64,000 nucleotides of DNA from Arthrobacter sp. H16F315 (lineage in GTDB: Bacteria > Actinomycetota > Actinomycetes > Actinomycetales > Micrococcaceae), in contig NZ_JAMXSS010000002.1 of the NCBI RefSeq assembly GCF_024124825.1, positions 1,116,001 to 1,180,000 of the forward strand. Direction: 5' to 3'. Shown here in pieces: positions 1 through 8,751 of this stretch. A program made the position numbers and the translations under genes. Numbering within the stretch: the stretch's first letter is position 1; every line of letters begins with the position of its first letter. Below the pieces are notes generated by a model, which did not search any database, was not told where the DNA came from, and worked only from the letters and a program-made list of their open reading frames with translations.

Positions 1-1389
1 CCCGCGGTGGACCGGGTGATCCTCACCGGCGGCTACGAAACGGCCGAATTGTTCCGTTCGTTCCGCCCGGACCTGCCGCTGCTGGCCGAGACCAGCGGTA
101 AGAATGCCATTATTGTGACCCCGAGTGCGGACCTCGACCTCGCCGCCAAAGACGTCGCATACTCCGCGTTTGGCCACGCCGGGCAGAAGTGCTCCGCGGC
201 CTCGCTGGTGATTCTCGTCGGCTCGGTGGCGAAATCCAGGCGCTTCCACCACCAGTTGGTCGACGCCGTGACGTCCCTGCAGGTCGGGTACCCGGAGGAT
301 CCGGCCAGCCAGATGGGCCCGATCATCGAACCCGCCAACGGCAAGCTGCTGAGCGCCCTCACCACACTCGGCGAAGGCGAGTCCTGGGCAGTCGAGCCCC
401 GGAAACTTGATGACACCGGCAGGCTCTGGAGCCCGGGCGTGCGCAACGGCGTGCGCCGCGGCTCATATTTCCACCTCACCGAATTCTTCGGCCCCGTGCT
501 TGGGGTTATGACCGCGGACACCCTGGACGAGGCAATCGCGATCCAGAACCAGATCGACTACGGCCTGACGTCCGGTCTGCACTCCCTGGATCCGGAGGAA
601 GTGGGCTTGTGGCTTGACACCGTCCAGGCGGGCAACCTGTACGTCAACCGCGGCATCACCGGCGCCATTGTGCAGCGCCAGCCCTTCGGCGGCTGGAAGA
701 AATCCGCCGTCGGCGCCGGCACCAAGGCCGGCGGTCCGAACTACCTGACCGGACTCGGCACCTGGACCAGCAAGCCCAGCTCCGCAGCCCAAAGTACCGA
801 ACCCGGGCACCCCGGCGTCCAGCGGATCCTGCAGGCTGCCCGGAGCGAGATGGCCGCCGTCGAGTTCGAATCATTGCAGCGTGCACTGGGCTCGGACGCC
901 CGCGCCTGGGCGGACGAGTTTGGCACCGCCAAGGACGCCACCGGGCTGGCCGCCGAGCGGAACATCTTCCGCTACCGGCCCCTGCCCGTCACCATCCGCC
1001 GCTCCGACGCTGAACCCCTCACCCACCTTGTACGGACCGTCGCGGCCGGAGTCCTCGCCGGCTCAACCCTGACGGTGTCCACCGGCGAGGCGCTCCCCGC
1101 CAAGCTGCACACGGTCTTCTCCGGCCTCGGCATCGACACCACGGTGCAGAACGACGCCGACTGGCTCGCCGCCGCGAAGACAACAACAACCACAAGGATC
1201 AGGCTCCTTGGCGGCAACCACACAGTCCTGGCCCAGGCCACCGGCGGACGCCCCGATCTCGCCATCTACCACCAGCCGACTACCGAATCTGGACATGTTG
1301 ACCTGTTGCCCTTCCTGCACGAGCAAGCCATCAGCATCACCGCCCACCGGTTCGGCACCCCCAACCACATCACCGACGCACTGATCTAA
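1..1389 (+). CDS. putA: PutA, C-terminal part: glutamate-semialdehyde dehydrogenase half (5' end outside window)
   Basis: This is the C-terminal 462 residues of the bifunctional proline-utilisation enzyme, which oxidises proline to pyrroline-5-carboxylate (FAD) and then to glutamate (NAD). The frame is open through base 1, so the proline dehydrogenase half and the start lie upstream. Aldehyde dehydrogenase landmarks are visible: ETSGKNA, then QKCSA with the catalytic Cys encoded at 190-192, EFFGPVLG, and QPFGGWKKS near the end of the catalytic domain. About 190 further residues follow, the C-terminal extension found in long actinobacterial PutA proteins. A strong hairpin lies 30 bp after the stop. 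The identification is family knowledge; which regulator acts is not visible. Confidence 0.93.
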   Translation, partial: PAVDRVILTGGYETAELFRSFRPDLPLLAETSGKNAIIVTPSADLDLAAKDVAYSAFGHAGQKCSAASLVILVGSVAKSRRFHHQLVDAVTSLQVGYPEDPASQMGPIIEPANGKLLSALTTLGEGESWAVEPRKLDDTGRLWSPGVRNGVRRGSYFHLTEFFGPVLGVMTADTLDEAIAIQNQIDYGLTSGLHSLDPEEVGLWLDTVQAGNLYVNRGITGAIVQRQPFGGWKKSAVGAGTKAGGPNYLTGLGTWTSKPSSAAQSTEPGHPGVQRILQAARSEMAAVEFESLQRALGSDARAWADEFGTAKDATGLAAERNIFRYRPLPVTIRRSDAEPLTHLVRTVAAGVLAGSTLTVSTGEALPAKLHTVFSGLGIDTTVQNDADWLAAAKTTTTTRIRLLGGNHTVLAQATGGRPDLAIYHQPTTESGHVDLLPFLHEQAISITAHRFGTPNHITDALI

Positions 1390-1419
1390 GGCATTGCCTC
1401 CCGGGAGGCGGATTCGAAC

Positions 1420-1458
1420 GAGCCGGGCGACCACCCTCCAATAGTGGTCGCCCGGCTC
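1420..1458 (+). terminator. Intrinsic terminator after putA
   Basis: A perfect 15-bp stem (GAGCCGGGCGACCAC at 1420-1434, complement at 1444-1458) encloses a 9-nt loop. It is followed by ATTGATTTT, a modest U-run. It lies between the putA stop and the 3' end of the convergent zinc-ribbon gene, so it may insulate both. Confidence 0.8.
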
Positions 1459-1494
1459 ATTGATTTTGGGGGCGCGGATTACCCCGGACTGGAC

Positions 1495-1860
1495 TCAGCC
1501 GAAGTACCAGCCTGGCGGAACCCACGAGGCAGGAACCGCATGGGCGGAGAAGTCGTCGCATCCGGAGCAGAAGTAGGTGACTTCGCCCAGCTTGTTGATG
1601 GAGCCGTCCCTCCGGTGCGTGGCAGGAACAAATGTCTCAAGGTAGATGAACTCGTCGTTCCCGCAGCGTTCGCAGAACGGGCTGCCCACATAGTCGGCCT
1701 CAACAAGGGTGGGCGGGTGAGGGTTCAGCTGGCCCCCGCGGGGGTGGTGGGCGGCTGAGCCGCGGTGTACGGCTTGGGAGAGCGGGCTCGCAGTCTTCAG
1801 GCCACCGCCTGACGATACTGCGGTGAGCGGACTGTGGTGGGGGTTATTGGCTGGCGTCAT
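1495..1860 (-). CDS. Small zinc-ribbon protein, function unknown
   Basis: A predicted protein of 121 residues from an ATG at 1860. The frame stays open upstream to 2022, so the start is uncertain and the ribosome-binding site is weak. The C-terminal half carries two Cys pairs, FCERCG and YFCSGCD, separated by about 25 residues, the pattern of a treble-clef or zinc-ribbon fold. It ends in an aromatic tail, PPGWYFG. The first 50 residues are rich in His, Pro and Ser and look unstructured. I do not recognise the family. It converges on putA across the 1420-1458 hairpin. Confidence 0.55.
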   Translation of the reverse strand: MTPANNPHHSPLTAVSSGGGLKTASPLSQAVHRGSAAHHPRGGQLNPHPPTLVEADYVGSPFCERCGNDEFIYLETFVPATHRRDGSINKLGEVTYFCSGCDDFSAHAVPASWVPPGWYFG

Positions 1861-2127
1861 TGTCGGCCTATCCCGAACGCCTCCGGAAGTCGCCGTGCGG
1901 CAGACCCAAGGACAGCATCCGTATGTTGAATCGATGTTGTTGGCCGCTGCTTGACCGTTAACGTACTCAGGATATGCCACGAATCCGGGTGGATCAATGG
2001 CATGCGTAAGTATGCAATCCAAGTAGGTACAGCGCCGGGTCGCGTAGGCCGCAACGGATCGGCGCAGGCGCTGGGCAGGTATCCCCGGCTGCGCCGCTGC
2101 TTCCGGCCCCGACGCCGGCGGGTCCGT

Positions 2128-2982
2128 TCAGGCGGAGCGCTTCAGCGGCCGGCCCGCGATCGTCTGGGTCAAGGCCTCAATCACCTCGGTGTTGGCCAGC
2201 GGATTTCGGATCAGGGTGAAGTCCACGTCGCCCACCGGGGGCAGGTCGAAGCGCCGGGTGATGATCTTGAGGTCCTCCGGCACCAGCGAGGACGGCATGA
2301 CTGCCACCCCGATCCCGGCCCGGACCGCGGCCAGCACCCCGCTGATCTGCCGGGTTGTGCAGGTGATCCGCCAAGTCCTGCCAGCGGACTCCAACGCGTC
2401 GATGGCCAGCTTCCGGCTGAGGCTGGGGGCGGGGTAGGCAATCAGCGGCACCGGCTCGGTCGGATCCAGCGAGGTCTGCTCCAAGCCGACCCAGGCGAAC
2501 GAGTCCTGCTGCACGACCGTGCCGTCCTTGGCCCCGGCAACCCATTTGACGAAGACCAGGTCCAGTTGGCCGGCATTGAGCCGCTTGTAGAGCTGGTCGC
2601 TTTGGCCCACTGTCAGTTCCAGGTTGATCTGCGGATAGACCTGCCGAAACTCCCGCAGGATCCGCGGGAGCCCGGTGATGGCCAGGTCGTCGGCGGTACC
2701 GAAGCGCAGCCGCCCGCGCATGGCCGATCCGGAGAAATAGCGTGCCGCCGCATCATGGGCGGAGAGGATGCTCCGGGCGAAACCTGCCATCGCGTCCCCG
2801 TTGTCGGTGAGGCGCACGTCCCGGGTGTCCCGCGCCACGAGGACCCGTTTTGCGGCGGTCTCCAGCTTGCGGACATGCTGGCTGACCGTCGGCTGTGCCA
2901 GGCCCAGCCGTTCCGCGGCCTTGGTAAAGCTCAGAGTCTCAGCCACGGCCAGGAAGGACCGCAGCTGGGCAGGTTCAAACAT
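2128..2982 (-). CDS. LysR-family transcriptional regulator
   Basis: A 284-residue LysR regulator. The N-terminal winged HTH is clear (LRSFLAVAE, then TKAAERLGLAQPTVSQHV at about residues 17-34). It is followed by a periplasmic-binding-protein-like effector domain from about residue 85. I place the start at the ATG at 2982 (MFEPAQLRSF), as LysR proteins begin just before the HTH; the in-frame ATG at 3015 would add 11 atypical residues and run into the candidate operator. It is divergent from the MFS gene at 3126 with a 143-bp gap. That is the classic LysR arrangement, so the transporter is its probable target. The effector is unknown. Confidence 0.88.
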   Translation of the reverse strand: MFEPAQLRSFLAVAETLSFTKAAERLGLAQPTVSQHVRKLETAAKRVLVARDTRDVRLTDNGDAMAGFARSILSAHDAAARYFSGSAMRGRLRFGTADDLAITGLPRILREFRQVYPQINLELTVGQSDQLYKRLNAGQLDLVFVKWVAGAKDGTVVQQDSFAWVGLEQTSLDPTEPVPLIAYPAPSLSRKLAIDALESAGRTWRITCTTRQISGVLAAVRAGIGVAVMPSSLVPEDLKIITRRFDLPPVGDVDFTLIRNPLANTEVIEALTQTIAGRPLKRSA

Positions 2983-3017
2983 GAGGCCTCCCGGGCCGTG
3001 CGCGCGTTCCCGCATCC

Positions 3018-3034
3018 CATTGCGTTACGTAATG
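3018..3034. promoter_or_regulatory. Candidate LysR operator between the divergent genes
   Basis: The 17-bp imperfect palindrome CATTGCGTTACGTAATG lies in the LysR-MFS intergenic region. LysR proteins commonly bind such interrupted dyads with a T-N11-A core. Assignment to this regulator is inferred from position only. Confidence 0.4.
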
Positions 3035-3125
3035 CGAGTTATGCGGTGAATAAGCTTCCACAATCTATTGCGGCCAGCTTAGCGTTAAGGCATCCCCATT
3101 CACCCCGCTCCCTTGAGGACATTCC

Positions 3126-4526
3126 GTGGCACCCCCACCGCCGTTAGAGGCCACCGTCACCGCACTGCCAGACGCCGTTACCCAGCCTGTCGCCGTCGTA
3201 AGCCAAAGGCTGCCGTGGCGCCACACCTTCATATCGTTGAAGGTCCGCAATTTCCGCATCTTCGCGATCGGCCATTTCATCGCCGTCATCGCCCTCTGGA
3301 TGCAGCGGATTGCGCAGGACTGGCTGGTCCTCCAACTCTCCGGTTCCGTCACCGCCGTCGGGATCACCGTCGCCCTGCAGTTCCTGCCATCGCTGTTTCT
3401 GGGGCCGTGGGCAGGGATGATGGCGGATCGGTTCGCGAAGCGCAGGATCCTGATGCTGTGCCAGTCAGTGGCGGCGGCGCTGGCGGCCGTTCTCGCCGGA
3501 CTGGCGCTCAGCCAGCGGATTGAGGTGTGGCACGTCTACGTCATCGCCCTGGCGTTGGGCCTGGTGACCGTGCTGGACCAGCCCGCGCGGCAGGTCTTTG
3601 TCAACGAACTCGTGGGCCCGGCCTATCTCCGGAACGCCATCAGCGTGAATTCCACAACGTTCCAGCTCGGCGGGCTGATCGGACCCGCGCTCGCCGGCCT
3701 GCTGATCACCGCGGTGGGTGCCGGCTGGGCATTCGCCGCGAACGCCGTCGCGTGCTGCTCGACAGTTGCCATGCTGCTCACGTTGCGGAAGGACCAGCTG
3801 CACACCAGCGCACCCGTGCCCAAGCGCAAGGGAATGCTGCGTGAAGGGCTGAACTATGCGCTGAGCAAACCAACCATCTACTGGCCGTGGCTGATGGCGG
3901 CCTTCGTCGCTGTGTTCGCGATGAGCCTGCCGGTGTTGCTTGCCGCTTTCGCGGACCGGGTGTACGACGTCGGCGCCGGCGGCTACGGGGTGCTCAACGG
4001 GACGGTGGCCCTCGGGGCGCTGGCCGGGGCTATCACCTCCGCCCGCCGGCGTGAGCTGCGGCTGCGTTCGGTGATGCTCGCCGCAGGAATGTACGGGCTT
4101 ATGCTCTGCTTGGCGGCGCTGGCGCCTTCCATCGAATGGTTCGCGGCGGCGATGGTGCTGGCCGGGTTCTGGTGCCTGATGTTCCTGACCGCCGCCAACC
4201 AGTTGGTCCAGATCAGCTCAAACATGGCAATCCGTGGACGCGTGATGAGCCTGTACATTATGGTCCTGATCGGCGGGCAGGCCATTGGCGGGCCCATGCT
4301 CGGCTGGCTGGCAGAGCACGTGGATCCGCACACGGCCATCCTGGTTTCCGGCGCGGTACCGGCCCTGGCAGCCGCGACGGTCGCCGTTGTGCTGGCCCGC
4401 CGCGACCAGCTGATGCTCCGGGTGGACCTGCGGGACCGGCGCAGACTCGTCAAGATCGTCCGCAGGGCTGCCGGTCCGGCGACAGGGCAGTACCCGGGCG
4501 GGCGGCCGGCTGCCGCCACACCCTAA
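3126..4526 (+). CDS. MFS transporter (MFS_3/EntS-like exporter)
   Basis: A 466-residue major facilitator with about 12 hydrophobic segments. The first follows a roughly 40-residue hydrophilic N-terminus. The loop between helices 2 and 3 carries the MFS motif A variant GMMADRFAKRRIL. DQPARQVFVNELVG after helix 4 is typical of the EntS-like drug/siderophore exporter branch. The start is GTG at 3126 behind TTGAGGAC. A C-terminal cytosolic tail rich in Arg, Gly and Pro follows the last helix. A T-rich hairpin terminator follows. Divergent LysR control is likely; the substrate cannot be named from the sequence. Confidence 0.85.
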   Translation: MAPPPPLEATVTALPDAVTQPVAVVSQRLPWRHTFISLKVRNFRIFAIGHFIAVIALWMQRIAQDWLVLQLSGSVTAVGITVALQFLPSLFLGPWAGMMADRFAKRRILMLCQSVAAALAAVLAGLALSQRIEVWHVYVIALALGLVTVLDQPARQVFVNELVGPAYLRNAISVNSTTFQLGGLIGPALAGLLITAVGAGWAFAANAVACCSTVAMLLTLRKDQLHTSAPVPKRKGMLREGLNYALSKPTIYWPWLMAAFVAVFAMSLPVLLAAFADRVYDVGAGGYGVLNGTVALGALAGAITSARRRELRLRSVMLAAGMYGLMLCLAALAPSIEWFAAAMVLAGFWCLMFLTAANQLVQISSNMAIRGRVMSLYIMVLIGGQAIGGPMLGWLAEHVDPHTAILVSGAVPALAAATVAVVLARRDQLMLRVDLRDRRRLVKIVRRAAGPATGQYPGGRPAAATP

Positions 4527-4543
4527 CGTTGCGCACGGCAGAT

Positions 4544-4585
4544 CGAGGGCCGCTGCGTGGATCCGCGCAGCGGCCCTCGGTTTTT
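4544..4585 (+). terminator. Intrinsic terminator after the MFS gene
   Basis: A 14-bp perfect stem (CGAGGGCCGCTGCG at 4544-4557 with its complement at 4566-4579) has an 8-nt loop and is followed by GTTTTTG. The oligo-T is on the + strand side, so it terminates the MFS transcript just before the convergent dehydrogenase gene. Confidence 0.9.
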
Positions 4586-4605
4586 GTAGCGGAAACCCCG
4601 GCCGG

Positions 4606-5766
4606 TCAGCCTGCCAGCGGGCCGTGCGGGTACGCCGGATGCCGTTGCTGGAACTGAAGTACGTCCGGGTTGAGGACGACGCCGTCGCGGACCTCGATGG
4701 CGCGCCGGATGGTCTCGTTCGCGGCCCACTCCTCGGGTCCGCTGATCACGGTTTCCAGGAAGGGCAGCAGCGCCTCGCTGATTTCCCAACTGGCGGAATT
4801 CCACAGGTAGGACGGGCTGTGGTCCACGCCGTAGTAGGCGATATGGTCCCCGACGGTGAACATCGGCTCGGCAAACGTGGTGCTTTTCGCCCAGCTGAAG
4901 CCCATACCCTCATCGCAGGACACGTCCACGATCAGGCTCCCGGGCCGGAACTTGTCGAGATCCTCCGTGCGCAGATACGTCAGTGGTGCGTTCGGATCCT
5001 GGAGTGTGCAGTTGACGACGATGTCCGTCCCGGCGAGGAACGGTGCGAGCGGCACACGGCCGCGCTCGGTGATGACTTCGCTCAGAAACGGCGCCTTGTC
5101 GCTGTGGTCGAACTGCGCGATCCGCACCGAATGGATGGGGGAGCCAACCGCGGCAACCCCGCGGTTGGTCAGGACCTGGACGTCGTGTACGCCATGGGCG
5201 TTCAGCGCCGTGACCGCACCGCGCGCCGTGGCCCCGAAGCCGATCACCACTGCGCTCAGCCGGCGGCCGTAGTCTCCGGTGGAACCAGTTAGGCCCAGGG
5301 CGTGCAGCACCGAACAGTAACCGGCCAGTTCGTTGTTCTTGTGGAACACGTGCAAGCCGAAGCCGCCGTCGCTGGCCCAGTGGTTCATCGCCTCGAACGC
5401 TATCAGCGTGAGCTTTTTGTCGATCGCCAGTTGGGTGATGGCACGGTCCTGGACGCAGTGCGGCCAGCCCCAGAGGACCTGACCGTCCCGGAGTTCGGCA
5501 AGGTCTTCGGGCTGCGGTTTGGGCAACAGGACGACGTCGGCCTCGGCGAGAAGCTGGGCGCGTGGGACGATGCGCCCCACCAGTGGTGCCAGATGGGCAT
5601 CCGAGACGCCGAAGCGCTCGCCGTAGCCCTCCTCCAGAATGAGCTGCCGCTGGAGTTCCGGGGCTATGCGGTCCAGGTGGAGAGGGTGGATCGGGAGGCG
5701 CTGCTCGTCAGGTTTCCGGGTGCTGGCAAGCACTCCGAGGGTAAGACGGTTCGTCGGACCGCTCAC
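4606..5766 (-). CDS. N5-(carboxyethyl)ornithine synthase-like dehydrogenase (AlaDH/PNT family)
   Basis: A 386-residue member of the alanine dehydrogenase/pyridine nucleotide transhydrogenase family. The N-terminus (TRKPDEQRLPIHP) matches the substrate domain and VIGFGATARGAV near residue 193 is the NAD(P)-binding glycine-rich turn. Its closest remembered relative is carboxyethyl-ornithine synthase, which reductively condenses pyruvate with ornithine using NADPH. Bacterial lysine or saccharopine dehydrogenase-like activity is an alternative. The GTG start at 5766 overlaps by 4 bp the stop of the small basic gene, so the two are translationally coupled. Confidence 0.72.
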   Translation of the reverse strand: MSGPTNRLTLGVLASTRKPDEQRLPIHPLHLDRIAPELQRQLILEEGYGERFGVSDAHLAPLVGRIVPRAQLLAEADVVLLPKPQPEDLAELRDGQVLWGWPHCVQDRAITQLAIDKKLTLIAFEAMNHWASDGGFGLHVFHKNNELAGYCSVLHALGLTGSTGDYGRRLSAVVIGFGATARGAVTALNAHGVHDVQVLTNRGVAAVGSPIHSVRIAQFDHSDKAPFLSEVITERGRVPLAPFLAGTDIVVNCTLQDPNAPLTYLRTEDLDKFRPGSLIVDVSCDEGMGFSWAKSTTFAEPMFTVGDHIAYYGVDHSPSYLWNSASWEISEALLPFLETVISGPEEWAANETIRRAIEVRDGVVLNPDVLQFQQRHPAYPHGPLAG

Positions 5767-5912
5767 TTTTTCTTCGGACTGGCCGGCTTCGAGCCGGTCG
5801 CCTTGTCCAGGGAGCTTGGCGGCAAAGCGGCGGTCCTTTTATCGGCACGCTTTTCCTTCAGGGATTTCCCGGATTTCTTGGATGCTGCTTGACGGGGGGA
5901 CTTGTCAGCCAT
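5763..5912 (-). CDS. Small lysine-rich basic protein
   Basis: A 49-residue protein starting MADKSPRQ at the ATG at 5912. An in-frame upstream ATG at 5966 would add 18 hydrophobic residues that do not look native. The composition is almost wholly K, S, A, R and P (KSGKSLKEKRADKR, ending PKKK), with no hydrophobic core, so it is probably disordered and nucleic-acid binding. Its stop overlaps the GTG of the downstream dehydrogenase. Similar short basic proteins are common in actinobacteria, but no function is known to me. Confidence 0.6.
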   Translation of the reverse strand: MADKSPRQAASKKSGKSLKEKRADKRTAALPPSSLDKATGSKPASPKKK

Positions 5913-6013
5913 GATCGCTCCTGTAGCGGAACCGAAGAGGTTCCTGACTTCGAACCATACAGGCACGGACCTAACGGCCCGGAGGGGTCCAAGGCGCAGA
6001 AACCCTGGCGAAG

Positions 6014-6087
6014 TGGAGCGGCTGACGGGAATCGAACCCGCGTATCAAGCTTGGGAAGCTAGCGCTCTACCATTGAGCTACAGCCGC
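6014..6087 (-). tRNA. tRNA-Gly (anticodon CCC)
   Basis: Read on the minus strand, a 74-nt cloverleaf runs from GCGGCTG (6087) to an encoded CCA (6016-6014). The acceptor stem is 7 bp perfect. The D arm is GCTCAATGGTAGAGC and the T arm contains GGTTCGATTCC. The anticodon loop TTCCCAA gives anticodon CCC, decoding GGG. The anticodon stem (CTAGC with GCTTG) has one T-T mismatch. There is no neighbouring tRNA. Confidence 0.95.
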
Positions 6088-6437
6088 AGTGGGAACGGCC
6101 GAAATGCTGAAGCCGGTCCCGGGGAACAACGAGATTTACCTTACCCCAGCCACGCGCGTTCGCCGAACACGTCGCCCCTGCGACATCGTGGCCCGGCGCT
6201 CCCCGGCTGGCCACACCCAGTCGCTACACCGGCGGCAGAACGGCGTTCGCGTCAGATGGCAGGGAAGGCCTGAGGCTCCACTGAGCACTAAACAGCCTGG
6301 GGATTCCCATAACTGTTCGATAAAGGCCCGTTCCCGGAACCGTGCGGGCGGGGCCTTGCTGATTATCCTGAAGGGGTTAGCTGCAGTTCCGGGGAAGCGG
6401 GCTACGCCCATCAGCCGTCAGCGCAGCGAGGATTTCA
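6088..6437. other. Intergenic region upstream of tRNA-Gly and the SRPBCC gene
   Basis: 350 bp without a convincing gene. It must hold the tRNA promoter (minus strand) and the SRPBCC gene promoter (plus strand). A nested GC-rich inverted repeat lies around 6325-6360 (AAGGCCC paired with GGGCCTT, with GTTCCCGGAAC inside). No clear -35/-10 pair could be assigned. Confidence 0.4.
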
Positions 6438-6881
6438 GTGGCAATTGCAGAGTACGACGTCGTGATCCACCGGGACGCAATGTCCGTCTACGACTTCCTG
6501 CTCGATGCCCGCAATCTGCCGAGCTGGCGTGACGGCGTCCGCGGCGTTGAACTCGTATCGGGCGTGGCCGGGGCCAAGGGTGCCGTTTACCGGCAGAGCC
6601 TCGCTGCACCCGCCGGACGGACGGAATGCTGCGACGTCGAGATCACCGAGGCGCGGCCGGGGGCAGAGATCCGGTTCACCGTCCTGGCCGGACCGGAGCG
6701 GACCCGCGGCGGCTACTACCTGAGCACCGAAGGCACCAGTACCCGCGTCCGGTTTGCCTTGGAGGGCGAAGCACGGGGGCTCCTGGCCCGGTTGAGTTCC
6801 CGGTTCCGGCGTCGGATGAGGGCTGAAGTCGGCCAACTGGACCAGCTCAAGGCAGTGCTGGAGCAGGAACCGGAACTGTAA
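6438..6881 (+). CDS. SRPBCC (START-like) family protein
   Basis: A 147-residue protein with the helix-grip pattern of polyketide-cyclase/START-like ligand-binding proteins. It starts with a strand ([13 protein letters not shown]), has LPSWRDGV after helix 1, then alternating strands such as GYYLSTEG and [11 protein letters not shown], and ends with a long C-terminal helix ([16 protein letters not shown]). Such proteins bind hydrophobic ligands or act in stress; no specific ligand can be named. The GTG start is preceded by GAGG. It lies 50 bp upstream of dcd in the same direction and could share its transcript. Confidence 0.75.
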   Translation: MAIAEYDVVIHRDAMSVYDFLLDARNLPSWRDGVRGVELVSGVAGAKGAVYRQSLAAPAGRTECCDVEITEARPGAEIRFTVLAGPERTRGGYYLSTEGTSTRVRFALEGEARGLLARLSSRFRRRMRAEVGQLDQLKAVLEQEPEL

Positions 6882-6931
6882 TACCGGGACGGCACACCAC
6901 TGTTCCCGGTGAGTACTGTAATTTTGACACT

Positions 6932-7507
6932 GTGCTGATCTCTGACCGCGACATTCGTGCCGAAATAGCTTCCCACCGGATTGTTCTTGAGCCGTTCGAC
7001 CCTGCCATGGTTCAGCCGTCCTCGGTTGACGTGCGGATCGATAAGTTCTTCCGACTCTTCGACAACCACAAGTACGCCCACATCGATCCGGCGGAGGAAC
7101 AACCCGAGCTGACCCGGCTGGTGGAGGTCGATTCCGGCGAACCCTTTATTCTGCACCCCGGGGAATTCGTGCTGGGCTCCACCTACGAGACAGTGACGCT
7201 CCCGGACGACATCGCCGCCCGGCTGGAAGGCAAGTCCTCGCTGGGCCGGCTCGGCCTGCTCACCCACTCCACGGCAGGATTCATCGACCCGGGCTTTTCC
7301 GGACACGTGACCCTTGAGCTGTCGAATATGGCGACGTTGCCCATCAAGCTCTGGCCGGGTATGAAGATTGGGCAGCTGTGCTTCTTCCGGCTGACCTCTG
7401 CCGCCGAGCACCCCTACGGATCCGGCGAGTACGGTAACCGCTATCAGGGCCAGCGCGGCCCGACGGCGAGCCGGAGCCATTTGAATTTCCACCGCACCGT
7501 CATTTGA
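6932..7507 (+). CDS. dcd: dCTP deaminase (actinobacterial bifunctional type)
   Basis: 191 residues matching dCTP deaminase. It converts dCTP to dUTP, and in the actinobacterial type on to dUMP, supplying the thymidylate pathway. Visible motifs are PSSVDVRID near residue 30, [12 protein letters not shown] near 110 with the catalytic Glu region, and [30 protein letters not shown] near the C-terminus is the nucleotide-closing tail. The length is as expected for the family. Translation begins at GTG 6932. It is a housekeeping cytosolic enzyme with no operon partner other than possibly the SRPBCC gene. Confidence 0.95.
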   Translation: MLISDRDIRAEIASHRIVLEPFDPAMVQPSSVDVRIDKFFRLFDNHKYAHIDPAEEQPELTRLVEVDSGEPFILHPGEFVLGSTYETVTLPDDIAARLEGKSSLGRLGLLTHSTAGFIDPGFSGHVTLELSNMATLPIKLWPGMKIGQLCFFRLTSAAEHPYGSGEYGNRYQGQRGPTASRSHLNFHRTVI

Positions 7508-7550
7508 CCCGGCCCGCTGCGCGGACGCCCGTGCGGCAGCGGCGTCCAGC

Positions 7551-8747
7551 CTAGATGCCGTCCGCGGTCCGAACCCTGGACGGCTTGGCCGGGCGGCGCA
7601 GCATCGCCACAACCGGTTCCACAAACTTTGCTATCAGCGGGCCAGTGACTGCCATGATCAGCACGTAGGCGGTGGCCAAGGCAGCGAGTTCCTGGGGTAC
7701 GACGCCGGAGGCGACGGCGAGGCCGGCAATAACGATAGAGAATTCGCCGCGCGCGATTAGTGCTGCTCCGGCGCGGAAGCGCCCCGGCACGCCGATCCCG
7801 GCACGCTTCGCCGCCCAGATCCCGGTGAGCATCTTGGTGGCCGCGGTGACGATGGCCAGGAGCAACGCCCAGCCAAGGACGGGCGGGATGCTCGTTGGGT
7901 CCGTGTTGAGCCCGAAGACCACAAAGAATATGGCTGCGAAGAGATCCCGCAGCGGCTCAAGGATCCGGGTGGCGCTGTGCGCGGTGGCCCCGGAAATGGC
8001 GATCCCGAGCATAAAGGCACCCACCGCGGCCGAGACCTGCATGGCCGCTGCCAGTCCGGCCACCAGCAGGGCGGCGCCGAGCAGGTTCAGCAGGAACACC
8101 TCGGAGTTTTCGCTGTGCACGGCTTTGGACACGTGGTGCCCGTGTCGCAACGCCACAATCAGGACGATGGTCACGACGGCGAGCGAGATCCCGACCGTCT
8201 GCAGTCCGGCCACGAAACTCACGCCGGCCAGGGTTGCCGTCAGCACCGGCAGGTACACCGCCATGGCCAGGTCTTCGAAGACCAGGATCGAGAGCACCAC
8301 CGGAGTCTCGCGGTTACCGATTCGACCCAGGTCGGTGATCACCTTGGCAGCGATCCCGGAGGACGAAATGTAGGTGACGCCGCCCATCACCATCGCCCCT
8401 ACGACGCCCCAGCCCAACAGCGCCGCCAGCACGGCGCCCGGCAGGAAGTTCAGCACGAGGTCCAGGACACCGGCCTGCCAGGAACGCCGCAGCCCGGTGA
8501 CCAGCTCCGCCGCCGTATATTCCAATCCGAGCATAAGCAGGAGCAGGATAACGCCGATCTCGCTGGAGAGGTGCGCGAATTCGTGCATACCCTCGAGTTT
8601 GACCAGCCCGCCTGCACCGAAGAACAGGCCCCCGACCAAGTACAGCGGAATAGGGGACATCCCGATCCGCCCGGCCAGCCTCGCCAGCAGGCCGAGGCAA
8701 AAGACGACGGCCCCGAGTTCGATCAGGGTCAGTGCGAGCGGGTCCAT
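7551..8747 (-). CDS. khtU: Cation/proton antiporter, KhtU-like (CPA2)
   Basis: A 398-residue integral membrane protein with about 11-12 helices, of the Na+/H+ exchanger CPA2 family. The region FEDLAMAVYLPV carries the acidic pair of the ion-binding core helix. The TYISSSGIAAKV segment is also typical. There is no C-terminal RCK domain on this chain. That function is supplied by the gene immediately upstream (8752-9234, 4-bp gap), exactly the KhtT-KhtU arrangement of K+/H+ antiporters. The role inferred is K+ (or other monovalent cation) efflux in exchange for protons. Confidence 0.85.
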   Translation of the reverse strand: MDPLALTLIELGAVVFCLGLLARLAGRIGMSPIPLYLVGGLFFGAGGLVKLEGMHEFAHLSSEIGVILLLLMLGLEYTAAELVTGLRRSWQAGVLDLVLNFLPGAVLAALLGWGVVGAMVMGGVTYISSSGIAAKVITDLGRIGNRETPVVLSILVFEDLAMAVYLPVLTATLAGVSFVAGLQTVGISLAVVTIVLIVALRHGHHVSKAVHSENSEVFLLNLLGAALLVAGLAAAMQVSAAVGAFMLGIAISGATAHSATRILEPLRDLFAAIFFVVFGLNTDPTSIPPVLGWALLLAIVTAATKMLTGIWAAKRAGIGVPGRFRAGAALIARGEFSIVIAGLAVASGVVPQELAALATAYVLIMAVTGPLIAKFVEPVVAMLRRPAKPSRVRTADGI

Positions 8748-8751
8748 GCTG

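Noticed and set aside
1444..1758. Possible 104-residue plus-strand gene
   Set aside because: Starts inside the putA terminator and is antisense to the zinc-ribbon gene.
1951..3147. A 398-residue open frame on the plus strand
   Set aside because: It lies antisense to the LysR gene, is Gly/Arg/Pro-rich with no domain, and results from high GC third positions.
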